Shown in pieces: positions 1 through 5,959 of a DNA stretch of 6,992 nt (its first letter is position 1; the number at the start of each line of letters is the position of its first letter). Source of the DNA: an uncultured Actinomycetes bacterium. GTDB lineage: Bacteria > Actinomycetota > Actinomycetes > Nanopelagicales > Nanopelagicaceae. The notes beneath the pieces were generated by a model. The model saw nothing but the letters and a program-made list of their open reading frames with translations. It made no database searches and was not told the DNA's origin. The stretch is from the NCBI GenBank assembly GCA_903932695.1, contig CAIZGZ010000141.1, positions 1 to 6,992 of the forward strand, written 5' to 3'. The translations under genes were made by a program, and so were the position numbers.

Positions 1-1
1 A

Positions 2-535
2 GCGGGTCAACCGATCGACAACATCCACTCTGTTGCGTCATTCTTCGTCAGTCGGATCGATACCGAGATCGACAAGCGACTCGATGCGACAACACCTGGC
101 TCTCCACTACGTGGCGGCACGGCTATTCCTAATGCTCACCTTGCTTACGAAGCCTTCCTCGCGGTTACCTCATCGGATCGTTGGAAATCACTTGCGGCTA
201 AGGGCGCGAATTTGCAACGTCCACTCTGGGCGTCGACTGGCGTTAAGGACAAGGCTTACGACTCAACCCGATATGTCATCGAATTGGTTGCTGCGCATTG
301 CGTGAACACCATGCCAGAAGGCACCTTGAATGAAGTCCGCGCTCATGGCGTAGTCCGTGGCGATACCATCTCTGCCAACTTTGCTGCTGCGCATCAACAC
401 TTCGCAGATCTTGCTGCTGCGGAAATTGACTTTGCAGATGTCGTTGAATTCTTGGAGAAAGATGGCGTCAAGAAGTTTGCCGATGCCTGGCAAGAATTGC
501 TCGACAATGTTACGTCTGTAGCTTCGGTAGCGTAA
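2..535 (+). CDS. tal: Transaldolase, C-terminal part (5' end outside window)
   Basis: Transaldolase moves a dihydroxyacetone unit between sedoheptulose-7-phosphate and glyceraldehyde-3-phosphate in the cytosolic non-oxidative pentose phosphate pathway. The frame is open from base 2 to the TAA at 533-535 and gives 177 residues, about the last half of a roughly 370-residue actinobacterial enzyme. Family blocks are visible in the fragment: VASFFVSRIDTEID at residues 11-24, RPLWASTGVKDKAY at 73-86 (phosphate-binding region) and VNTMPEGTL at 101-109. The Schiff-base lysine would lie upstream of the window, so catalysis cannot be checked. The ATG at 212 in this frame lies inside the conserved domain and is not the start. 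The stop codon directly abuts the ATG of pgi, in the same frame. Identity is certain from these motifs; only the N-terminus is missing. Confidence 0.95.
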   Translation, partial: AGQPIDNIHSVASFFVSRIDTEIDKRLDATTPGSPLRGGTAIPNAHLAYEAFLAVTSSDRWKSLAAKGANLQRPLWASTGVKDKAYDSTRYVIELVAAHCVNTMPEGTLNEVRAHGVVRGDTISANFAAAHQHFADLAAAEIDFADVVEFLEKDGVKKFADAWQELLDNVTSVASVA

Positions 536-2083
536 ATGATTCGCTGTGATCTCAAGAGTGTAGTAGCAACTGAGGACTCGCTCGCCTCACTTCATGCCGT
601 AACAGGGAAACTCGCAGTTAAGGACTCCACTCTGTGGGGTCCTGCTGCGCAAGCTGAAGCTGCGGTTCGATTGAACTGGATCGACCTACCAACATCGTCG
701 CGAGAACTACTCCCCCAGCTCGATGCGCTAGCCGCCTGGGCTGCGAGTAAGAATCTCACCGATGTCATCTTGGCAGGAATGGGTGGTTCATCTCTTGCGC
801 CTGAAGTAATTGCAAAGAGTTTTGGAAAGAGACTGACCGTTCTCGACACAACAGATCCGGACCAGATTGCTGCGGCCACACCAGCCGATCTCAGCAAGAC
901 CATCGTCTCGGTTGGTTCTAAATCTGGATCAACGGTGGAGACCGCATCTCACAAGGCATATTTCACTGAACTATTTGTTAAAGCTGGACTCAATCCAGCC
1001 GATCACATCGTCGTCGTCACCGACCCAGGATCACCGCTTGATCAATCTGCACGTGCTGATGGTCTCCGCGTCATCAACGCCGATCCTCATGTAGGTGGCC
1101 GATACAGCGCACTGAGCGCATTTGGACTTGTCCCGGCAGCACTGATCGGTGTTGATGTCTCGGTACTGCTCGATGATGCTGCTGCAGCTGCCACAACCTT
1201 TACCTCACCAACCAGCCCTGCAGTCGCAATCGCAGCTGCCCTGCTTGATGCCGGCGAACAGAACGTAGCCTTCTTTGATGCAGGCTCAAATGTCCCTGGA
1301 CTTTCGGATTGGATTGAACAACTCGTCGCTGAATCGACAGGCAAAGATCAGAAGGGTCGACTCCCGATCGTCATCGAAGGCGCCGGGGCAGATATCGCAG
1401 GCCCTGGGCTCACAATTGCCTTTGCCGCATCAGACCAGGCCGATATCGTGGTTGAGGCATCGCTCGGCGAGCACTTCATTCTCTGGGAGTGGGTCACTGC
1501 TCTCGTCGGGTATGGGTTACAACTTGATCCCTTCAATCAACCGAACGTTACTGAAGCGAAGGAGCGCACCAATGCCCTACTCGCAGAGTGGAGCGATGGA
1601 ACGGTTCCAGCACTGACGCCAGCGTTTGAGGATGATGATCTTGCCGTCTTTAGCAGCTCCACATCCCAATCGCTACGCGGACAACTCGATGATTTCTTTG
1701 CTCACTCTTCCCACTACGTGGCGATCATGGCCTACTTGGCGCGTGGCGTGAATGATGAGATATCTGCGACACGTGAATTGGTGGCTGCACTCTCCGGTCG
1801 TGGCACCACTTTTGGTTGGGGTCCACGCTTCCTGCACTCAACCGGTCAGTTCCACAAAGGCGGACAACATAACGGCGCCTTTATTCAGATCACAGGAGAG
1901 AATCAGATCGATCTCGCTATCCCGGGTCGGGATTTCAGCTTCCATACCTTGTTGATGGCTCAAGCGCTCGGAGATGGTCAGGCGTTGGAGTCTCGTGGAT
2001 TTCCATTGATTCGACTGCACCTTAAAAATCGCACCCGCGGTGTTGTCCGAGTCCTTGAGGTACTCAAGGAGATGAAGGCCTAA
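536..2083 (+). CDS. pgi: Glucose-6-phosphate isomerase, Tal-Pgi-type, 515 aa
   Basis: This enzyme interconverts glucose-6-phosphate and fructose-6-phosphate in the cytosol. SIS-domain phosphate-binding motifs are clear: GMGGSS at residues 81-86, SKSGSTVET at 128-136 and VGGRYS at 186-191. The likely base-catalyst glutamate is E266 in ESTGK. H313 (LGEHF) is a candidate for the ring-opening histidine, and K342 ends a compact FNQPNVTEAK motif (333-342) corresponding to FDQxGVExxK of classical enzymes. A C-terminal region of about 170 residues contains GPRFLHSTGQFHKGG (429-443). I associate that block with the isomerase half of bifunctional transaldolase/phosphoglucose isomerases rather than with the E. 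coli type. The start is taken at the ATG immediately after the tal stop. No convincing Shine-Dalgarno sequence precedes it, so translation probably depends on ribosomes finishing tal. Confidence 0.93.
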   Translation: MIRCDLKSVVATEDSLASLHAVTGKLAVKDSTLWGPAAQAEAAVRLNWIDLPTSSRELLPQLDALAAWAASKNLTDVILAGMGGSSLAPEVIAKSFGKRLTVLDTTDPDQIAAATPADLSKTIVSVGSKSGSTVETASHKAYFTELFVKAGLNPADHIVVVTDPGSPLDQSARADGLRVINADPHVGGRYSALSAFGLVPAALIGVDVSVLLDDAAAAATTFTSPTSPAVAIAAALLDAGEQNVAFFDAGSNVPGLSDWIEQLVAESTGKDQKGRLPIVIEGAGADIAGPGLTIAFAASDQADIVVEASLGEHFILWEWVTALVGYGLQLDPFNQPNVTEAKERTNALLAEWSDGTVPALTPAFEDDDLAVFSSSTSQSLRGQLDDFFAHSSHYVAIMAYLARGVNDEISATRELVAALSGRGTTFGWGPRFLHSTGQFHKGGQHNGAFIQITGENQIDLAIPGRDFSFHTLLMAQALGDGQALESRGFPLIRLHLKNRTRGVVRVLEVLKEMKA

Positions 2084-2162
2084 TATTTAGGTAATTTCTA
2101 GCAAACATCTACAAGAAAGCTAGATAGCGTTAAATAAATCTAGAACGAGCGAGTGGCGAGGG
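2084..2162. other. Convergent intergenic gap with weak dyads (possible bidirectional 3' end)
   Basis: This AT-rich stretch separates the ends of pgi (plus) and rbpA (minus). TCTAGC at 2097-2102 can pair with GCTAGA at 2119-2124 across a 16-nt loop. The competing 5-bp pair ATCTA (2107-2111) and TAGAT (2121-2125) overlaps it. Neither stem is strong and no clean U-run follows on either strand, so a classical intrinsic terminator is not supported. The position makes some 3'-end processing or termination signal likely, but that is inference. No remnant of another gene is visible. Confidence 0.3.
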
Positions 2163-2504
2163 TTAGATATCTTCGCCACGAAGCTTGGCAAGTGCATCAC
2201 CAAGAATCTTCTCGGCTTCCGCCTCACTACGACGCTCTTTTACATAGGCTAAGTGAGTTTTGTAAGGCTCATTTTTTAGCGGAAGTGGTGGATTCTCTTT
2301 ATCGCGCCCAGCCGGAAAGCCGCAGCGAGGACAATCCCACTCGGCAGGAATAGCTACGGTGCCATCTTCAGCGAAGGATGGCTTGGTCTCATGGCCGTTC
2401 GCACACCAGTACGAGACTCGGAAACGAGCGATAGCTTCGCCACGCTCGGCCTCGCCCATAGGGCCGGCACCGACACGACTGCCACGAATTGCGCTTCCTG
2501 CCAT
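2163..2504 (-). CDS. rbpA: RbpA-family RNA polymerase-binding protein, 113 aa
   Basis: RbpA proteins bind the principal sigma factor and RNA polymerase in Actinobacteria and stabilise open promoter complexes. The product has an N-terminal tail with AIRGSRVGAG (residues 5-14). A small zinc-ribbon-like core follows, with C34, H38, C58 and C61 (CANGH and CPRC) in the spacing I recall for Streptomyces RbpA. The C-terminal sigma-interaction helix runs over about 82-110 and contains KTHLAYVKERR. Length matches the usual 110-125 residues. The segment after GSR reads VGAGPMGEAERGE, unlike the SYETDRG-type block of M. tuberculosis RbpA, so it may be a paralogous subgroup. A strong AAGGAG six bases before the ATG fixes the start. 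It is the last gene of the gap-pgk-tpiA-secG-rbpA array, 63 nt after secG. Confidence 0.88.
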   Translation of the reverse strand: MAGSAIRGSRVGAGPMGEAERGEAIARFRVSYWCANGHETKPSFAEDGTVAIPAEWDCPRCGFPAGRDKENPPLPLKNEPYKTHLAYVKERRSEAEAEKILGDALAKLRGEDI

Positions 2505-2510
2505 GATGAA

Positions 2511-2516
2511 CTCCTT
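2511..2516 (-). promoter_or_regulatory. Ribosome binding site of rbpA
   Basis: AAGGAG on the minus strand, six bases before the ATG at 2504. It is a near-consensus Shine-Dalgarno sequence and supports the chosen rbpA start. Confidence 0.85.
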
Positions 2517-2537
2517 AAAAGCTAAAAATTACGAGGT

Positions 2538-2566
2538 AAAAAGATTCGAGATAACGAGAGATCTCG
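2538..2566 (-). terminator. Candidate weak terminator between secG and rbpA
   Basis: On the minus strand, CGAGAT (2566-2561) can pair with ATCTCG (2552-2547) around an 8-nt loop. The stem starts two bases after the secG stop codon. Four bases later comes TTTTT (2542-2538). A 6-bp stem with a short, displaced U-run would be a leaky intrinsic terminator at best. If real, it would lower rbpA transcription relative to secG. Confidence 0.35.
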
Positions 2567-2567
2567 C

Positions 2568-2795
2568 TTACTTGAGGTAGAGGCCGAGTCCGACTACTCC
2601 TGCAAACCAGAGTCCACCAATAAAGATCGTAATCCGATCGAGGTTCTTCTCGACGACTGAGGATCCACCGTAATTCGAGGAGACGCCGCCACCAAAGAGG
2701 TCAGAGAGGCCGCTTCCCTTGCCCTTGTGGAGCAAGACCAAGATGATCATCAGCACGCTGGTGAGGACCAAGAGGATGGAGAGAGCTAAGACCAC
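2568..2795 (-). CDS. secG: Preprotein translocase subunit SecG, 75 aa
   Basis: SecG is the small non-essential membrane subunit of the SecYEG channel and assists SecA-driven protein export across the cytoplasmic membrane. The protein has two hydrophobic segments, about residues 3-22 and 55-73. They are joined by a cytoplasmic loop with the family block HKGKGSGLSDLFGGG (23-37) and SSVVEKNLDRIT (45-56). Length is typical for Actinobacteria. The start is GTG, placed by AAAGGAG seven bases upstream. Starting instead at the next in-frame ATG (residue 16) would destroy the first membrane segment. It lies 63 nt downstream of tpiA, its usual neighbour in Actinobacteria, although it has no metabolic link to glycolysis. 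Confidence 0.95.
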   Translation of the reverse strand: MVLALSILLVLTSVLMIILVLLHKGKGSGLSDLFGGGVSSNYGGSSVVEKNLDRITIFIGGLWFAGVVGLGLYLK

Positions 2796-2802
2796 GAGAG
2801 AA

Positions 2803-2809
2803 CTCCTTT
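2803..2809 (-). promoter_or_regulatory. Ribosome binding site deciding the GTG start of secG
   Basis: AAAGGAG on the minus strand, seven bases before the GTG at 2795. It is a strong match that selects the GTG over the downstream ATG. Its surroundings resemble the rbpA leader: both contain GCTT followed by AAGGAGTTC. Confidence 0.85.
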
Positions 2810-2828
2810 AAGCAGTTAGTAAAGCGTA

Positions 2829-2834
2829 ATCATA
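2829..2834 (-). promoter_or_regulatory. Possible internal -10 element for secG-rbpA
   Basis: TATGAT on the minus strand matches the sigma-A/HrdB -10 consensus at five of six positions. It lies in the tpiA-secG gap and would give a leader of about 25-30 nt for secG. No recognisable -35 hexamer or extended -10 TG is present, so this rests on one hexamer. Confidence 0.27.
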
Positions 2835-2845
2835 CCCCGAAGAGC

Positions 2846-2858
2846 GGCTCAGGGAGCC
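2846..2858 (-). other. Small perfect stem-loop after tpiA
   Basis: GGCTC and GAGCC form a perfect 5-bp stem with a 3-nt loop, starting at the base directly after the tpiA stop. There is no following U-run, so it is not a standard terminator. It could mark an mRNA processing or stability boundary between the glycolytic genes and secG, or be chance. Confidence 0.3.
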
Positions 2859-3635
2859 CTACTTGGTGGCGCGGTGAAAGCTGGCGATCCGGGCAAACTC
2901 TTCTGGATCAAGGCTTGCGCCGCCCACAAGGGCGCCATCGACATCGACTTCAGCCATAATTTCGATGATATTTGAGGATTTAACCGATCCACCGTAAAGG
3001 ATGCGAGCTGCTTCAGCCATCTCCTCGCCTGCAATCTCGATGAGTGCAACGCGGATTGCTGCGCAGACCTCTTGGGCATCTGCAGGGGTGGCGGTCTTTC
3101 CGGTGCCGATCGCCCAGACCGGCTCGTAGGCAAAGACAATCTTCTTCAACTCAGGCTTGGTGAATCCCTTGAGCGCCGCTTGAACTTGTGCAACGACATG
3201 CGCAACATGGTTCCCTGATTCGCGGACCGAGAGATCCTCACCAATGCATAGCAACGGTGTGAGATCGTTGGCGAGAGCCGCCTTGATCTTCTTGGCAACA
3301 AGCGCATCGTCTTCACCATGAATCGTGCGTCGCTCTGAGTGGCCAATGAGCACAAATGAACAGCCAAGCTTTGAGAGCATCGACCCAGAGATATCACCAG
3401 TAAATGCACCAGCTGCCTCAGGCGAGAGATCCTGTGCGCCATATTGAAGACGAAGTCGATCTCCATCGATCAGAGTTTGTACCGAACGAATATCGGTGAA
3501 TGGTGGGAAAATTACTACCTCTACCGCTTCATAGTCTCCATCTTGGAGTGAGTAGGAGAGCTTCTGAGTAACCGCGATCGCCTCAAGGTGATTGAGGTTC
3601 ATCTTCCAGTTTCCAGCAATGATCGGTTTACGCAT
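2859..3635 (-). CDS. tpiA: Triosephosphate isomerase, 258 aa
   Basis: This cytosolic enzyme interconverts dihydroxyacetone phosphate and glyceraldehyde-3-phosphate in glycolysis and gluconeogenesis. It is a complete single-domain TIM barrel of normal length. Substrate-binding N9 and K11 lie in AGNWKMN, the electrophilic H99 in IGHSERR (97-103) and the catalytic base E171 in AYEPVWAIGTGKT (169-181). The flexible loop 6 is intact, and the phosphate-binding LYGGSVKSSN (213-222) and GALVGGASL (234-242) blocks are present. The ATG overlaps the end of pgk by 8 nt (ATGCGTAA). A modest AGAGG lies nine bases upstream inside pgk, so translation is probably coupled. The stop is TAG. Nothing looks damaged. 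Confidence 0.97.
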   Translation of the reverse strand: MRKPIIAGNWKMNLNHLEAIAVTQKLSYSLQDGDYEAVEVVIFPPFTDIRSVQTLIDGDRLRLQYGAQDLSPEAAGAFTGDISGSMLSKLGCSFVLIGHSERRTIHGEDDALVAKKIKAALANDLTPLLCIGEDLSVRESGNHVAHVVAQVQAALKGFTKPELKKIVFAYEPVWAIGTGKTATPADAQEVCAAIRVALIEIAGEEMAEAARILYGGSVKSSNIIEIMAEVDVDGALVGGASLDPEEFARIASFHRATK

Positions 3636-4836
3636 GTGAGAGAACCTCTATTCCAGGTAGGGTCTTGCCTTCAAGATATTCGAGCGATGCGCCACCGCCA
3701 GTTGAAATATATCCGAATTGATCGTCGCTAAAACCAAGCGCACGGACAGCTGCCGCTGAATCGCCGCCGCCGACAACCGAGATTCCGGTGACGAGCGTAA
3801 GGGCTTGTGCAACAACTTGCGTACCGTGTGCAAAGTTAGGAAATTCGAAGACTCCCATTGGACCGTTCCAAAAAACCGTCTTGCACTCTTGAATGGCTTC
3901 CGCAAAGAGCGCTGCGCTCTCTGGTCCGATGTCGAGCCCCATTTGATCGGCAGGGATTGCACTTGCCGAAACTAAGGTTGGAGGCGCATCGGCAGCAAAG
4001 GTCGGTGCCACGACGATATCGGTTGGCAGTAAAAGCTTGACGCCAAGGCGCTCTGCCTCCGAGATAAGACGCTTTACATCGTCGATGAGATCGACCTCTA
4101 CGAGCGACTTTCCGATCTCATGACCCTGAGCAGCTAAGAATGTGAAGAGCATTCCGCCACCAATTGCCATCACATCAACCTTCTCCAAAAGGTTCTTGAT
4201 AACACCAATCTTGTCAGAGACCTTGGAGCCACCGAGAACAACGCCATAAGGTCGCTCTGGCTCTTCGGTGAGTTTCTTCAAGACTGTGATCTCGGCCGCC
4301 ACCAGAAAGCCTGCGGCGTGAGGTAGGAGTTGAGCCACATCAAATACCGAAGCATGCTTGCGATGAACTGCGCCAAAACCATCGCTGACATAGAGATCCA
4401 TGCCCTCGACGAGTTTTTCAGCCAGCGCCTTGCGCTCGTGATCATCTTTGCTGGTCTCAGCGGTTTCAAATCGAATATTTTCAAGGAGCAGCACTTCCCC
4501 GCTTGTGAGTGCAGCGCGCTTCGCTGACGCTTCTGGACCCACCACATCACTTGCGAATACAACGGGAGAATCCAAAAGATCGCCCAATCGATGTGCTACC
4601 GGCGCGAGTGAAAACTCTGGGGCCGGTCCGTTCTTCGGTCTTCCGAGGTGAGCCATAATCACGACCGAGGCGCCTGCTTCCAACAAATACTTAATTGTTG
4701 GAAGCGAAGCGCGAATCCGGCCATCATCTCGAATAACGCCATCTTTGATCGGAACATTTAAGTCGCAGCGAAGAAGAACACGCTTGCCCTTGAGTTCGGT
4801 CTCAACGTTCAGATCGGTGATAGCGTGAAATGACAT
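3628..4836 (-). CDS. pgk: Phosphoglycerate kinase, 402 aa
   Basis: Phosphoglycerate kinase transfers phosphate from 1,3-bisphosphoglycerate to ADP, giving ATP and 3-phosphoglycerate in the cytosol. The N-terminal domain carries the substrate site: RCDLNVP (23-29, with D25 and N27), R41, HLGRP (63-67), R122 in LLENIRF, and VHRKH (157-161). The nucleotide domain has GGSKVSDKIGV (202-212), GGGMLFTF (226-233), FWNGPMGVFE (322-331), GGGDS (356-360) and STGGGAS (378-384). Its length is normal for bacteria. The SDGFGAVHRKHAS form of the usual DAFGTAHRAHAS block is, as I recall, common in Actinobacteria. The start codon overlaps the gap stop (TAATG) and no strong Shine-Dalgarno sequence is seen, suggesting termination-reinitiation from gap. 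Confidence 0.97.
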   Translation of the reverse strand: MSFHAITDLNVETELKGKRVLLRCDLNVPIKDGVIRDDGRIRASLPTIKYLLEAGASVVIMAHLGRPKNGPAPEFSLAPVAHRLGDLLDSPVVFASDVVGPEASAKRAALTSGEVLLLENIRFETAETSKDDHERKALAEKLVEGMDLYVSDGFGAVHRKHASVFDVAQLLPHAAGFLVAAEITVLKKLTEEPERPYGVVLGGSKVSDKIGVIKNLLEKVDVMAIGGGMLFTFLAAQGHEIGKSLVEVDLIDDVKRLISEAERLGVKLLLPTDIVVAPTFAADAPPTLVSASAIPADQMGLDIGPESAALFAEAIQECKTVFWNGPMGVFEFPNFAHGTQVVAQALTLVTGISVVGGGDSAAAVRALGFSDDQFGYISTGGGASLEYLEGKTLPGIEVLSHA

Positions 4837-5840
4837 TAGAGCGACTTACCTACAAATCCAACGAGATCGACCAAGCGGTTTGAGTAACCCCACTCGTTGT
4901 CATACCAGCCGAGCACCTTGACGGTTGTGCCGATTGTCTTGGTGAGTTGGGCATCGAAGATACATGAACTTGGATCGGTCACAATATCGGCAGAGACGAT
5001 TGGGTCTTCGGTATATGTGAGGTAACCCTTCAGTGGGCCTTCGGCGGCCTTCTTCATTGCTGCGTTGATCTCTGCAGCAGAGACCTCCTTAGCGAGTTCG
5101 ACTGTCAGATCGGTTGCAGATCCGGTTGGGACTGGTACTCGTAGCGCATAGCCATCGAGCTTGCCCTTGAGGTTTGGAAGAACAAGGCTGATCGCCTTAG
5201 CTGCACCGGTTGAGGTTGGGATGATAGAGATTGCGGCTGCGCGTGCGCGACGCAAATCTTTGTGTGGTTGATCCTGTACAGCTTGATCGTTTGTGTACGC
5301 GTGCACAGTTGTCATGAGGCCACGAAGAATTCCGAACTCCTCATCCAAAACCTTCGCCATTGGCGCAAGGCAGTTGGTGGTGCATGAAGCGTTGGAGATG
5401 ACATGGTGATTCGCTGGGTCGTACTTGTCGTTATTGACGCCCATCACGATTGTGATGTCTTCATCGGTTGCTGGCGCGGAGATGATGACCTTCTTGGCAC
5501 CTGCCGTGATGTGCTTCTTGGCATCGGCAGCCTTAGTAAAGAAACCGGTTGATTCGATGACGATATCTGCCTTGAGCTCGCCCCAAGGAAGGTTTGCTGG
5601 ATCACGCTCAGCGAAGACCTTGATGGTCTTACCGTTCACGGTGATCGATTCGTCGGTGTAGCTGACTGGTAGGCCAAGGCGTCCCAAAATTGAGTCGTAC
5701 TTCAAAAGGTGTGCGAGGGTCGCATTATCGGTCAAATCGTTAATACCGACGATCTCTACATCTGCGCCAGAAGTCAACGCAGCACGGAAAAAGTTACGGC
5801 CGATGCGGCCAAAGCCATTAATACCAACACGAATCGTCAT
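4836..5840 (-). CDS. gap: Glyceraldehyde-3-phosphate dehydrogenase, 334 aa
   Basis: This cytosolic enzyme oxidises glyceraldehyde-3-phosphate with phosphate and NAD to 1,3-bisphosphoglycerate. The Rossmann motif INGFGRIGR is at residues 7-15. D35 in GINDLTD is the acidic residue that normally favours NAD over NADP. The catalytic cysteine C153 lies in SNASCTTNC (149-157), its partner H180 in HAYTNDQ, and the phosphate site covers PTSTGAA (208-214). The C-terminal WYDNEWGYSNR (312-322) is intact. Everything is consistent with a glycolytic, NAD-type enzyme, though cofactor choice is inferred. AGAAGG precedes the ATG by seven bases. It is the first gene of the minus-strand operon and lies 216 nt after whiA, so it very likely has its own promoter. 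Confidence 0.97.
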   Translation of the reverse strand: MTIRVGINGFGRIGRNFFRAALTSGADVEIVGINDLTDNATLAHLLKYDSILGRLGLPVSYTDESITVNGKTIKVFAERDPANLPWGELKADIVIESTGFFTKAADAKKHITAGAKKVIISAPATDEDITIVMGVNNDKYDPANHHVISNASCTTNCLAPMAKVLDEEFGILRGLMTTVHAYTNDQAVQDQPHKDLRRARAAAISIIPTSTGAAKAISLVLPNLKGKLDGYALRVPVPTGSATDLTVELAKEVSAAEINAAMKKAAEGPLKGYLTYTEDPIVSADIVTDPSSCIFDAQLTKTIGTTVKVLGWYDNEWGYSNRLVDLVGFVGKSL

Positions 5841-5847
5841 GAGTCCG

Positions 5848-5853
5848 CCTTCT
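5848..5853 (-). promoter_or_regulatory. Ribosome binding site of gap
   Basis: AGAAGG on the minus strand, seven bases before the gap ATG. It is a moderate Shine-Dalgarno match and supports the annotated start. Confidence 0.65.
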
Positions 5854-5875
5854 CTGCTTTATTGGGAGATTGTTT

Positions 5876-5894
5876 CTTCGAAAGTACTTCGAAA
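5876..5894. repeat. Tandem CTTCGAAA repeats upstream of gap (candidate operator)
   Basis: CTTCGAAA occurs at 5876-5883 and again at 5887-5894, one helical turn (11 bp) apart. Each copy contains the palindrome TTCGAA. The pair lies 36-54 bases before the gap ATG and overlaps the TACTTT hexamer. This layout suits binding of a repressor or activator, but no known regulator is identified. Confidence 0.45.
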
Positions 5895-5931
5895 ATCGAG
5901 AATTGGCCGATCGGTTCATCGAAGGTGAATG

Positions 5932-5959
5932 AGAGGCGATAGTCGGATACAGAGGCGAT
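5932..5959. repeat. Direct repeat AGAGGCGAT with 19-bp period
   Basis: The 9-mer AGAGGCGAT is present at 5932-5940 and 5951-5959 (plus-strand reading), a spacing of close to two helical turns. It lies between the whiA end and the gap-proximal dyads. It could be a pair of protein-binding half-sites or a chance duplication. Confidence 0.35.

Noticed and set aside
33..305. A 90-residue plus-strand frame overlapping the start of the tal fragment
   Set aside because: The overlapping frame 2 encodes unmistakable transaldolase, so this frame is a shadow.
2095..2125. Intrinsic terminator for pgi formed by TCTAGC/GCTAGA
   Set aside because: The stem is only 6 bp and AT-rich with a 16-nt loop and no U-run. 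It is kept only as a weak dyad in the intergenic entry.
5818..5919. A 33-codon leader ORF on the minus strand (ATG at 5919, TAA at 5818) overlapping the gap start out of frame; encodes an arginine-rich peptide
   Set aside because: No Shine-Dalgarno sequence precedes the ATG, and nothing in the peptide is recognisable. Chance ORFs of this size are expected.
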